A DNA stretch of 44,437 nt from the NCBI GenBank assembly GCA_900540875.1, contig UQHT01000025.1:1-44437 (forward strand), read 5' to 3'. Positions 31,405-39,923 of the stretch are shown piece by piece. The position numbers and the translations under genes were made by a program. This stretch comes from an uncultured Collinsella sp. GTDB lineage: Bacteria; Actinomycetota; Coriobacteriia; Coriobacteriales; Coriobacteriaceae. The stretch's first letter is position 1, and each line of letters opens with the position of its first letter. A model generated the notes under the pieces. The model did no database searches, had not been told where the DNA came from, and saw nothing but the letters and a program-made list of their open reading frames with translations.

Positions 31405-32472
31405 ATGGCTACCCCCAAGATTTCCGTTGTCGTTCCCATCTATAACGTGGAGGAGTGCCTGGCCTGGTGCCTGGACTCCCTGCTTGCGCAGGACATGCCC
31501 GATTGGGAAGGCGTGCTGGTCAACGACGGCTCGCCGGACGGCTCGCGCGATATTGCGGCTACCTATTGCGAAAAGGACGCGCGCTTTACGCTGGTCGATA
31601 AGGAGAACGGCGGCCTGTCGAGTGCGCGTAATGCAGGCATCGCCGCGTCCACGGCGTCTATCGTTGCGTTCTTGGATTCCGATGACCGGTTTACGCCCGA
31701 TGCATGCCGCGTGATCGTCGATGCCTTTGAGCGCGAGGACTGCGTTGTTTTGACCTTTGGTGCGAATCCGTATCCGCTGGAGGCGGGGTATCCGTGGCTT
31801 AACTATGTGCTGAGCCCGCGCGATGTGTCGTTTGAAGGCTATAGCTCTGACCTGCTGTTTAAGGAAGCATCTCGCCCCTTTGCATGGCGCACCGCCTGCA
31901 AGCGTGAGTTTTTGCTGGGTAACGGGATCGTGTTCGACGAAACCGTCAAGTATGGCGAGGACCAGGTCTTCGATTTTGCCGTGTACGGTCGTTCGCGTAA
32001 GACCGCGCTTATCTCGAACAAGCTGTATGACTACCGTGTCGCGCGCAAGGGCTCGCTTATGGACACTATGCGCTATGACGACGAGACGCGACTGCTGGAG
32101 CACGTGAAGATTTACTCCGCGGTGCTGGCTGACTGGCAACGCGACGGTCTCGATGTCCAGTATGCCGATGACCTGGCGTACTTCCTATGCGATCTGGTGC
32201 TGTACGATGCGCTCAGGTTGCTGGGTTCGGACTGCGGCAAGGTGTTTGCCGCCGTTGCCGCGGCGCTTGCCGGTTCTGCCGTGGGCAGCGATGCTGCGCT
32301 CGCACAATGCGCTCCTTCTGTTGCCGCTATGGTGCGTGCGGCGCTTACCAGCAAGGCCCCCAATGCCCGTGAGTGCAAAAAGCTCATGTTCGATTACGAC
32401 GTCTTGAGGTTTGGACGCCTGGGTGCCTGCAAACGTATGGCAGCGAACGCCCTGGGAAAGCGAGAAGTGTAG
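31405..32472 (+). CDS. GT2 family glycosyltransferase
   Basis: A 355-residue protein with the GT-A pattern KISVVVPIYNVEECLAWCLDSLLAQDMPDWEGVLVNDGSPDGS from residue 5, KENGGLSSARNAGI, and metal motif FLDSDDRF near 91-98. KYGEDQVFDFAVYGRSRKTALI is the acceptor-side acidic segment. I prefer ATG 31405 (8 bases after GGAG) to the TTG two codons earlier, which would sit only 2 bases from the ribosome site. The next gene starts at the base after its stop. Confidence 0.88.
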   Translation: MATPKISVVVPIYNVEECLAWCLDSLLAQDMPDWEGVLVNDGSPDGSRDIAATYCEKDARFTLVDKENGGLSSARNAGIAASTASIVAFLDSDDRFTPDACRVIVDAFEREDCVVLTFGANPYPLEAGYPWLNYVLSPRDVSFEGYSSDLLFKEASRPFAWRTACKREFLLGNGIVFDETVKYGEDQVFDFAVYGRSRKTALISNKLYDYRVARKGSLMDTMRYDDETRLLEHVKIYSAVLADWQRDGLDVQYADDLAYFLCDLVLYDALRLLGSDCGKVFAAVAAALAGSAVGSDAALAQCAPSVAAMVRAALTSKAPNARECKKLMFDYDVLRFGRLGACKRMAANALGKREV

Positions 32473-34959
32473 ATGAGTATCAAGCGTTTGGCACTTTGCC
32501 GCAGTCAGGGCCGTCTGTTTGTGCTGCTTCGTTTTGCCGGTCAGGATGTCGCCGCGCTTATTGAACGGGAGGGTTCTCAAGCGTTTGCCCATGCGACGAC
32601 GAGCGGTTCTTGTGTGCCGTCGCTGGTGCTCCCGGTCGATCATGGCCGTGTGCTGGCGCTTTGCCCTTCCGTTTCCGATTACGAGCGCGAGCTCGCCGTC
32701 TTGGTGCTTCCCTTTTTGGACGGCTCTACGATTGACGTCGCATTTGCGTCCGATGGCCAAAAGCTTGGCTCCATTCGCCCCGATAGCCGCGTGGCCAAGC
32801 TGGAATCCAAGGTTAACTACAAAGCAAAGCCTGCGCTGTGCGCGCTTATCCGCGATGCGCAGCGTGGCGAATGCTGCGGTCGCTACGAGATCGATGCCAT
32901 TCGCTATTTGCCGGCAGACGCCGGCGCGGTGTGGCGCTATGAGGTTACCTGGGCGGGAGACCCCCAGTGCACCCCTGAGTTCCAGATCTTCGATACACAT
33001 ATGAACGCCATCGATGTTACCGTGCATGTTTTTGAATCGCAGGTTGACGTGCTGCAGCGCAACGGTTGTCGCGTCAATAAAACGTATCTGAGCGTAGAGA
33101 TGCCTCAGGATATACGGGATTTTGTCGCGATTGCGGCTGATCCCACGGGCCTAATCCAGAGCGGGTTTTGCGCCATGGATGGTCGCCTGTATAACGGCAT
33201 GGTCGACGACAGCTGGAACCGCATGAAGGACGCGCGTGCAGACGATGCAGCTTATCGACGTTGGTTTGAACAGCATCGCGCAAAGCCGGGCGATTTGGTG
33301 TGCCAGCGTGTCGCTTCGGCGGCCTTTGCCTATAGGCCGCTCGTGAGCATTGTGGTGCCGTGCTACAAGACTGATCGGGTCTACCTGCGCGAGCTGCTGG
33401 ACTCGGTGCTAGCCCAGAGCTATGACAACTGGGAATTGCTGCTCATGGATGCCTCGCCCGAATGGGACGCGGTGGCCGACCTTGCGGCGGACGTCAATGA
33501 CGAGCGCGTTCGCCGCATCGAGTTGTCCGGCAACGGCGGCATTGTGGTCAACACCAACGCGGGTATTGAGCAAGCGATGGGCGACTACATCGCGTTCTTG
33601 GACCACGATGACATTCTGGAGCCGGACGCGTTGTTCCACTATGTTGCCGCGCTGAACAATGCTGCCGAGGGCGAGCGTCCCCAGGTCCTGTTCTGCGACG
33701 AGGACATGTTTCAGAAAACGGGGGAGTGGGGCCAGCCGGTCTTTAAGACGCGACTCAACGTCGACCTGCTCTATAGCCATAACTGCGTGACGCATTTCCT
33801 GATGGTGGAGAAGGCGCTCATCGACCGTATTGGCATGTCGCCGGAAGACGTCGCGGGCGCCCAGGATTACGACCTGACGCTCCGCTGCCTTGCGGCGGGC
33901 GCGCGGTCTGAACATGTTGCGCACGTGCTGTATCACTGGCGCGTGCATCTGGGATCGACCGCTGACGGTTCTGCCGATAGCAAGCCGTATGCTATTGAAG
34001 CCGGGCGCCTTGCGCTTCAGCGCCACTTTAACGCGCTGGGCGTTCGTGGAACAGTCGAGGAGACCGAGACGCCGTTTGTCTATCGCATGCGCTATGCGCT
34101 ACCAGAGCCTGCGCCGCTGGTGAGTATTGTGATTCCCACCAAGGACCACGTTGAGACGCTCGACGCCTGCGTGATGTCGATCGCCCAGAAGGCAACGTAT
34201 GCCAACTACGAGATCGTCTTGGTGGAGAACAACAGCGAAGACCCGAAGACGTTTGCGTATTACGAAGTCCTGCCGGAGCGCGTGGCTGCAGCATCCGAAG
34301 GCAAGGGCATCGCGCGCGTTGTGTACTGGCCGGGCGAGTTCAATTACTCCCAGATCATCAACTTTGGCGTTGAGCATGCCAAGGGCGATTACCTGCTGCT
34401 GCTCAACAACGATACCGAGGTCATAAGCCCTGACTTTATCGAAGAGATGATGGGCTATCTGCAGCGTCCCGATGCGGGCGTGGCGGGCGCCAAACTCTAC
34501 TTTGCCGATCATCTGGTGCAGCATGCCGGCATTTTGGTTGGCGTGCGTGGCGCACTTGCCCATGCCAACCAGGACTTCTCGGCAAGGCGTGAGGGCTACT
34601 ATGAGCGCGCAGTTCGCCCGAGCAATTTTAGCGCCGTGACGGGTGCCTGTCAGATGGTGCGACGCGACGTATTTGAGCAGGTCAGGGGCTATAACGAGGA
34701 ATTCGCCGTTGGCTTTAACGACGCAGACTTTTGCCTGCGCGTGTGGGAGGCCGGCTATCGAACCATCTTTACGCCCTATGCCGAGCTGTACCACTACGAG
34801 TTCACCTCGCGCGGCAGGGAAGAGGCCAACGAGGAAAAGCTGCGCCGCTGGAAGCGCGAGCAAGCCCTGTTCATGCAGTGCTGGCCTGAGTTCTTCTTGA
34901 CGGGCGATCCGTGGTTGGGGCCGAACTTATCCGCTGAGAGCGAGTATTTCTCGATCTAG
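32473..34959 (+). CDS. bi-domain GT2 glycosyltransferase
   Basis: An 828-residue protein with three parts. Residues 1-285 form a beta-rich N-terminal region that I do not recognise (perhaps carbohydrate- or protein-binding). The first GT-A domain starts at 289 (PLVSIVVPCYKTDRVYLRELLDS) with metal site DHDD at 377-380. The second starts at 548 (PLVSIVIPTKDHVETLDACVMS) with NNDTE at about 645-649 and the GACQMVRRDVFEQVRGYNEEFAVGFNDADFCLRV segment near 716-749. Such two-domain GT2 proteins often build rhamnan-type polymers or add two sugars in turn. ATG 32473 directly follows the previous stop. Its own stop overlaps the stop of the convergent P-loop gene in a CTAG. A diverged, broken copy of its last ~125 codons lies at 39537-39923. 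Confidence 0.9.
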   Translation: MSIKRLALCRSQGRLFVLLRFAGQDVAALIEREGSQAFAHATTSGSCVPSLVLPVDHGRVLALCPSVSDYERELAVLVLPFLDGSTIDVAFASDGQKLGSIRPDSRVAKLESKVNYKAKPALCALIRDAQRGECCGRYEIDAIRYLPADAGAVWRYEVTWAGDPQCTPEFQIFDTHMNAIDVTVHVFESQVDVLQRNGCRVNKTYLSVEMPQDIRDFVAIAADPTGLIQSGFCAMDGRLYNGMVDDSWNRMKDARADDAAYRRWFEQHRAKPGDLVCQRVASAAFAYRPLVSIVVPCYKTDRVYLRELLDSVLAQSYDNWELLLMDASPEWDAVADLAADVNDERVRRIELSGNGGIVVNTNAGIEQAMGDYIAFLDHDDILEPDALFHYVAALNNAAEGERPQVLFCDEDMFQKTGEWGQPVFKTRLNVDLLYSHNCVTHFLMVEKALIDRIGMSPEDVAGAQDYDLTLRCLAAGARSEHVAHVLYHWRVHLGSTADGSADSKPYAIEAGRLALQRHFNALGVRGTVEETETPFVYRMRYALPEPAPLVSIVIPTKDHVETLDACVMSIAQKATYANYEIVLVENNSEDPKTFAYYEVLPERVAAASEGKGIARVVYWPGEFNYSQIINFGVEHAKGDYLLLLNNDTEVISPDFIEEMMGYLQRPDAGVAGAKLYFADHLVQHAGILVGVRGALAHANQDFSARREGYYERAVRPSNFSAVTGACQMVRRDVFEQVRGYNEEFAVGFNDADFCLRVWEAGYRTIFTPYAELYHYEFTSRGREEANEEKLRRWKREQALFMQCWPEFFLTGDPWLGPNLSAESEYFSI

Positions 34960-35933
34960 CGCGAAGTGATTCCGAGTTTGGGTAGCGATTTAGCAATCGT
35001 GTTGAGCTCATGTTGCTGTAGGTAGGCGGGATTGAGAGCTTCTTTTCTATAGGCTAGGTAGCTGTCTCTGGTCAGTTCCCTAAGCTGTTTAGTAAAGAAC
35101 TGCTCCCAACTGAAGAACTTCTCGCAGTCGATGAAATCGGCAGGATGAAGGAGCATGTCTTGCGTTTCGACATCGTTGAAGAGTCCCGATCTCAGCACAA
35201 GCCATTCAAACGATTCCGGCAAAAAGAGCTCGATCTCCTTAAATCTCCTGAGCGAATAGACATAGGGCATCTCGGGCCCAAAAGCGGCCCCATCTGCAAT
35301 TACGAGCAACTTTTGGGCTGGGGAGCTCAGAGCGGTTTCGTATATGTTTGATTTGCCACCGGCACTTACGCAGCGAATTTTACTTTTGGCGCACAGGACT
35401 TTAAAGAACTCATAGCCGGCATTGCTGTCTTCGACGATGACTTCTTCTGGCCGATCTCCATCGTAGGGCTCGTCTCCGTAAATGCGGTAGCTAGAAGTGT
35501 ACGTGCGTGTGTAGACAGGATATTTTGTTGTTGCCCTGTTGGTGTTTTTGAGGCCATAGATCTCATCCACGCTATAGGGGAGCTGGGGCAATTCGTCCCT
35601 CGCAACGATGACGTAGTAGTTAGAACTGTGTCGAGCTGCATGCTGGAATGCATGGCTCCTTACGAATTTTTGCGTATCGTCCACAAACACGATGCTGTTA
35701 TCGATGCGGCTGAGTTGCGCTTCCCAATCGATGCCGCCGATGACGCGGCAGGGGGCTGCGCAATTAACGATTATCCCGCTTTGGGCTCCTAGGTTTTCGT
35801 ATGCACGGAGACTGTCCAGCAGGGTGGTTTTGCCTGTTGCGCTTTTGCCTTGGATGATGGTGAGGTTTCGGCGAATGGTGAGTTTGACCTGGACTTTATT
35901 GGTCCTTACGGTCAGCTGGTATTCCCCTCTCAT
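34956..35933 (-). CDS. P-loop NTPase-like protein with a possible Toprim-like second half, partner of DUF4869
   Basis: A 325-residue protein of unknown function. An N-terminal strand-rich stretch leads to Walker A, IIQGKSATGKTTLLDSL (Gly29, Lys35, Thr36), and a Walker B-like IVFVDDTQKF with Asp85-Asp86. The second half has EVIVEDSNAGYEFFKVL (Glu168), SAGGKSNI, and LLVIADGAAFGPEM (Asp214), an order of strands and acids that recalls a Toprim domain. That would make it a compact relative in plan of OLD-type nucleases; this is my inference only. Relatives are sometimes labelled translation initiation factor 2, which I think is wrong. I start at ATG 35933 behind GGGAGG; it overlaps the DUF4869 stop as ATGA. 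The AT-richer base use differs from the flanking glycosyltransferases. Confidence 0.8.
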   Translation of the reverse strand: MRGEYQLTVRTNKVQVKLTIRRNLTIIQGKSATGKTTLLDSLRAYENLGAQSGIIVNCAAPCRVIGGIDWEAQLSRIDNSIVFVDDTQKFVRSHAFQHAARHSSNYYVIVARDELPQLPYSVDEIYGLKNTNRATTKYPVYTRTYTSSYRIYGDEPYDGDRPEEVIVEDSNAGYEFFKVLCAKSKIRCVSAGGKSNIYETALSSPAQKLLVIADGAAFGPEMPYVYSLRRFKEIELFLPESFEWLVLRSGLFNDVETQDMLLHPADFIDCEKFFSWEQFFTKQLRELTRDSYLAYRKEALNPAYLQQHELNTIAKSLPKLGITSR

Positions 35934-36382
35934 GCTCGAGCCTCCCTCAGACATTTTGCCGAGATAAGGACAAGCTCATCCATGGTATGAACAATCTGTC
36001 CGGAATTGATGACACGGGCTGTAAAACGTGCTTTGCCAAAATCCATCATATGGTAGAGGTTGATGGTGATGTCATGTTTGGAGGCGATGCGCAAGATCCA
36101 ATAGGCGCAATTATCTCCGCAGGTTGAGGCGTTGTAGAGGTTTTGAGGCATAAAGAGCATCAGTAGAAGTGTTTTGGTGCCCGTTGATAGTTTCTCTGGC
36201 GGAATAACGCCAAGCACCTTGGTGTCAATTGCGTTTGCGCCAAGAACAGTGCCATTATCAATAGATTTGATAATGCGCTGTGACAGGGGATCTTGCAGCC
36301 AAGAGGGAGAATAGCTGTAATCAAAGAATGTCGACGTGTCATAAATCACATCGTCTCTGTCGCCGTAGTGAATGCTGAGCAT
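35930..36382 (-). CDS. DUF4869 family protein
   Basis: A 150-residue protein that matches my memory of DUF4869: MLSIHYGDRDDVIYDTSTFFDYSY at the N-terminus, PLSQRIIKSIDNG, VLGVIPPEKLSTGTKTLLLML, the ACGDNCAYW-like NASTCGDNCAYWILRIA at about 90-106, and INLYHMMDFG. No catalytic motif is known to me; the paired Cys residues (CGDNC) are notable. I start at ATG 36382 behind GGAGGAACA; a longer frame to 36460 lacks a ribosome site. It is coupled to the downstream P-loop gene by a 4-bp ATGA overlap, so the two are very likely made together. The divergent HEPN gene lies 410 bp away across a repeated AT-rich region. Confidence 0.82.
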   Translation of the reverse strand: MLSIHYGDRDDVIYDTSTFFDYSYSPSWLQDPLSQRIIKSIDNGTVLGANAIDTKVLGVIPPEKLSTGTKTLLLMLFMPQNLYNASTCGDNCAYWILRIASKHDITINLYHMMDFGKARFTARVINSGQIVHTMDELVLISAKCLREARA

Positions 36383-36792
36383 TGTTCCTCCATGGTTGCC
36401 TGTTGCGACTACTTTACCATGTTGGGGTCGATTTCCCTCAAGCCGTGGATAACGGGTCAATCAGCACACCTGTTAGAGCGAGCCGATGGCTTTTAGAGGT
36501 GTACAGACTTTCTATTCTGCGGTAATTGCCCGTCTCAATATGTTGGATGCAGCAGATCGAGACCAACGATATTCCGCGATAAACTTATACAACACTATAT
36601 AGGTTTATACAAACTTATATAAACCGATAAATCGCGATATAACTTACGATAGGAACATAGAATTACGATTTGACGCGAAACGACAGATTGAAACGTTTGA
36701 GGCTCTTAAGAAGTCTCTCGTACGGGGGTATTTCGGCAAATGTCGAGAATTGCCTTGTGATGTTGATTGTAAAGCTGTTGCAGGAGGTAGAC
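36383..36792. promoter_or_regulatory. repeated AT-rich control region between DUF4869 and HEPN genes
   Basis: Within 36571-36650, AAACTTATA-type words recur at 36581, 36611 and 36640 (steps of 30 and 29 bp). CGCGATA occurs at 36575 and 36633, and an inverted repeat, GGTTTATA (36602-36609) / TATAAACC (36618-36625), lies in the centre. This looks like a multi-site operator over divergent promoters. The piece 36661-36792 is open in more than one frame, but its possible start (TTG 36670) lacks a ribosome site; I treat it as leader. Confidence 0.55.
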
Positions 36793-37545
36793 ATGGCAAC
36801 ACTTCGGACTTCTTGGCTAAATGAGCCCCTGCCGCCTCAGATTCTGGAAGACTCTAGTTGGATGCGTATAGTTCATTTTTTCCTGATTGAGTCTCCCTGC
36901 CCGGGTCAGAGCAACCGTAAGAATAACGACATTGATAAATGGGCGCCCGCCCCTTGGGTGGGGAATCGAAGCTTAAAGACTTCTCTAAATCAAGCCATAT
37001 TTAGTCGCAGAGATGTTGATGTGATGCTTTCGGTAGGGAGCAAGAAAGAATTAGAGGGCGCCTGCAAAAAGCTAAACTTGGATGAGCTTTTTTACGAAAA
37101 TGTTGATGATCAGCGTATGGTGTTTGTGAAAGTTAATTCAAAGGGCAATACGAGCAAATATATGAGTTTGTTTTATCACATAAGGAATGCTCTCGCGCAT
37201 GGTCGTTTTGCATTTAAAACCGACTCATTAGAGCGTTTTGTGTTTATTTTTGAGGACGGAACCGTTGCATCCGATTGTAAGAAGTTTAATTTGACAGCGC
37301 GAGGCGTGATTAGGCTTAATTCTTTGATCCTGGCGATTGATACCATACAAAAGGGGCCTGGAAAAACGGTTGATATAGAAGAGAAAATCCTCGCAGCAAT
37401 TAGTGAAGGCGTTAATACAAGGCGAAAAATAAAAGGCGAACTTGGTATTACGGACAAGGACTGGTGTATATATAGTCAAGTGCTTAAAAAAGAAGGAAAA
37501 ATAGAATGCAGCCAGCAGAAATGGTCCATTTGCAGCGGGGAATAA
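36793..37545 (+). CDS. HEPN-type ribonuclease candidate
   Basis: A 250-residue protein not assigned to a named family. HIRNALAHGRFAF at 129-141 contains R131-N132 and H136, the RNX3H (RX4H) catalytic pattern of HEPN RNases, in a helix-rich context (SKYMSLFYHIRNALAHG). The C-terminal ~60 residues look like a winged helix (EEKILAAISEGVNTRRKIKGELGITDKDWCIYSQVLKKEGKIE). The N-terminal half is unassigned. HEPN proteins of this kind act in abortive infection and toxin-antitoxin systems, so a defensive or toxic role is likely but unproven. ATG 36793 follows AGGAGG by 5 bases. It is AT-rich compared with the glycosyltransferases and divergent from the DUF4869 operon. Confidence 0.75.
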   Translation: MATLRTSWLNEPLPPQILEDSSWMRIVHFFLIESPCPGQSNRKNNDIDKWAPAPWVGNRSLKTSLNQAIFSRRDVDVMLSVGSKKELEGACKKLNLDELFYENVDDQRMVFVKVNSKGNTSKYMSLFYHIRNALAHGRFAFKTDSLERFVFIFEDGTVASDCKKFNLTARGVIRLNSLILAIDTIQKGPGKTVDIEEKILAAISEGVNTRRKIKGELGITDKDWCIYSQVLKKEGKIECSQQKWSICSGE

Positions 37546-37998
37546 ACTGCCAATGGGTCGAACCCGTTGCCCCCTCCGCGGCCATCTCCCGGAGCGTCGC
37601 GTCTATAATCTCCTGTAGGTCATCTTGCCTCTCGTTCGCCTCAATGGCCCTCCTAACACCGGTGTGTCGGCACCACTGGAGTAGCGGCGGCGGGGAGGCG
37701 CGGCGACCATTGTTCGGTGACCGGGATTGGTCAAAATCGTTTGACTATTAGTGGCTAGATCGCCCGGCGCTAATAGCGCATGCTAGCCTCCAGTCCTGAC
37801 CATCCCGCAGTCCAACTTTCTATCCGTAGCCCCATCAGAGTCAAACTTCTCAGAGGGAGGTTATTCAGACACCGCAGGGGGGCTATGTGCAGTTTGCCGT
37901 GCCGGACCTAGATATCTATTTGCGAGAGAATGCCGAGGAGATTCTCGAACGGTTTTAGGGCGAAGCATAATTAGGTTTTGATTTTACTTGGGGGCATT
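37546..37998. other. GC-rich gene remnants between the HEPN and acyltransferase genes
   Basis: No intact gene. On the minus strand 37560-37690 reads as a protein-like stretch (RRAIEANERQDDLQEIIDATLREM part) without a start or stop of its own. On the plus strand 37876-37959 reads TPQGGYVQFAVPDLDIYLREN and stops at TAG 37957-37959, behind an AGAGGGAGG but with no ATG, GTG or TTG in place. Both look like broken ends of genes from a lost mobile or accessory element; the base composition changes sharply at 37545 and again near 37970. Confidence 0.4.
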
Positions 37999-39078
37999 AT
38001 GGTAAAAATACGAGATTCCCGTATCGAATTACTTCGCATTGTCCTTATGTGGACGGTAATGGCTCATCATTTTGTTGTTCACAACGCTGATTCTGTTTCC
38101 GTATTTCCTAGCTCGTTTACTAGGTTTTTCTACAATATCTTTTTCTATCCAATTGGAAGAACTGCGGTCGGCTGCTTTGTTGCCATAACAATCTGGTTTG
38201 TTGCGGGGAAAGCTGGATACTCCATTAAACAAGCTGTTAAACAGATAGCTTCAATCGAAGGCACGGTTCTCTTTTATAGTATTGTGCTGGGTTTTTTCTT
38301 CATGCTTCGCGGCGATATTCAAGTAAGTCCAACCAATTTGATAGATATTTTTGCACCAACTCTTACTGGTTCTAGTTGGTGGTTTGTAACCGTCTATGCT
38401 TGGCTTGTTTTTTTGCTGCCCTTTTTAATTCCGGCTTTGCATGTGTTGGACCAGAAACTACATCTTTATCTATCAATCTTTCTGGTCTTCGCCTTTGGAT
38501 TCCTGCGTTATGTGCCGCTCTTTTGGATTCCCATCGACGGGCTACTAGTTGATTTTATTATAATTTGCGTTCTTGTTTGCTATATTCGCTGGTATGTAGA
38601 TTTGTCAACAGTGGATGTACGGCGCCTGGTTACTTGTTGTATTGCTTCCTTTGTGGGAGTTGCAATATCGTTTTATGGTCAATTCCATTTTGATGGTTTG
38701 CTGGGCTCGACCTTTGCGAATTTGTATAACGGTTTTTTCGGATCACCGGCGTCTATTTTTTCGTTAGTTATAGCAATTTCGGTCTTTTTGATCGATTTAA
38801 AGATGCCGCATTTTTCCTCCCGTTTCGTTAACGCTGTAGCGAAACTTTGTTTCGCTACTTATCTTATTTCTGACTATGGGCCTATCCAAAGTTGGCTTTG
38901 GAGCTCGCTGTTTCCCTTTACGCGTGTCGGCGTTAGACTGGGAATATTGCAGGTGCTTCTGGTTCCAACGGCTGTTTTCGCGATTTGCTTAATGCTGGAA
39001 GGTCTCAGAAAACTCTTAGCCGGCTTCTTCATGCGACTTGTCGGTCCTTGCGATTTGTTAAATAAAGCTATGTCGTAG
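37999..39078 (+). CDS. acyltransferase 3 family membrane protein
   Basis: A 359-residue integral membrane protein with about ten hydrophobic segments. The N-terminal RDSRIELLRIVLMWTVMAHHF carries the acyltransferase_3 hallmark (R-x-x-E-L-L-R and the active-site His of MAHH). Later segments such as GSSWWFVTVYAWLVFLLPFLIP and the YLISDYGPIQSWLW helix fit O-acetyltransferases of the OafA/WzaF kind. It probably acetylates or otherwise acylates the surface glycan made by this locus. I use ATG 37999 behind GGGGG; a TTG seven codons earlier is a poorer choice. The gene is AT-rich, unlike the glycosyltransferases, which suggests recent transfer. Confidence 0.87.
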   Translation: MVKIRDSRIELLRIVLMWTVMAHHFVVHNADSVSVFPSSFTRFFYNIFFYPIGRTAVGCFVAITIWFVAGKAGYSIKQAVKQIASIEGTVLFYSIVLGFFFMLRGDIQVSPTNLIDIFAPTLTGSSWWFVTVYAWLVFLLPFLIPALHVLDQKLHLYLSIFLVFAFGFLRYVPLFWIPIDGLLVDFIIICVLVCYIRWYVDLSTVDVRRLVTCCIASFVGVAISFYGQFHFDGLLGSTFANLYNGFFGSPASIFSLVIAISVFLIDLKMPHFSSRFVNAVAKLCFATYLISDYGPIQSWLWSSLFPFTRVGVRLGILQVLLVPTAVFAICLMLEGLRKLLAGFFMRLVGPCDLLNKAMS

Positions 39079-39536
39079 AACCGAGACTTTCGACATTTTC
39101 TACTGCATACGTGATTTGCCGACGATCCCTCTACACAGGTGATGGAACAATTGGGATTCTGAACCAGCGTTCTCTGGTTGTAGCGGATTGGTCGATAATC
39201 ATCTAGGAAAGCGTGTCGTGGGCACGTAAAGCCTGTGGTAGGCATGGTAACGCCCACGGCTGTTGCAACTAAGACGACTATCATCGAGGTTGCTGTAATC
39301 TGGCCGGTTGAGTCGAAGGCCGACATGGTAACCGTTGCGAATTATTTGAGATCGGTGATGATGGCTAGTCTGGTATGTCTCTGGTGCTGTTGCTGTCTAG
39401 GGCGCTATTAATTGCTGTAGAGGCTTTGGTTTAAATTAATGAATCGAACCGGTTTCCACATCAATAGAATGCGCTGGCCGCATATGACGTATCGATATGG
39501 GCATGGTATTGCGTTTTTTAATTTGCGGCCACAAAG
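39079..39536. other. intergenic stretch with decayed sequence
   Basis: No intact gene. A frame from ATG 39245 gives about 55 residues, without a ribosome site or a recognisable family. The part from about 39485 to 39536 may continue the decayed glycosyltransferase copy upstream, with an in-frame TAA at about 39517-39520. Confidence 0.35.
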
Positions 39537-39923
39537 ATGCCTTTTGCGAAGCGTGGGGGCTATCTTGCCCGTGCTGTGCGCCCGGGCAACTTCAGTGCCG
39601 TGACGGGCGCCTGCCAGATGGTGCGACGCGACGTATTTGAGCAGGTCGGAGGCTATAACGAGGAATTCGCCGTCGGTTTTAACGACGCTGACTTTTGCCT
39701 GCGCGTATGGGAGGCGGGCTTCTGCACCATCTTTACGCCCTATGCCGAGCTGTACCACTACGAGTTCACCTCGCGCGGCAGGGAAGAGGCCAACGAGGAT
39801 AAACAGCGCCGCTGGAAACGCGAACAGGCGCTGTTCATGCAGCGCTGCCCGGAGTTCTTCTTGGATGGTGATTCCTGGCTCGGACCGAACTTATCCTCCG
39901 ACAGTGAGCACTTCTCGCTTTAG
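39537..39923 (+). pseudogene. 3' fragment of a second bi-domain GT2 glycosyltransferase
   Basis: The 128 codons match the last ~125 codons of the glycosyltransferase at 32473-34959, with a shared FSAVTGACQMVRRDVFEQV and a 74-bp stretch identical at base level (34762-34835 and 39726-39799). Overall DNA identity is roughly 85 percent by eye. There is no ribosome site before the ATG, and the catalytic DXD-like motif and both Rossmann cores are missing, so it cannot be active. Homology seems to run on upstream but is broken by a stop. It marks the right edge of the 4.6-kb island that starts after 34959. Confidence 0.85.

Noticed and set aside
36571..36650. Possible small CRISPR array from the 30-bp-spaced words
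   Set aside because: The repeated core is only about 7-10 bp and the spacing step is about 30 bp; there are no full-length repeats or cas genes.
36670..36792. TTG start extending the HEPN gene by 41 codons
   Set aside because: ATG 36793 has an ideal AGGAGG; the extension has no ribosome site and another frame over the same stretch looks equally protein-like.
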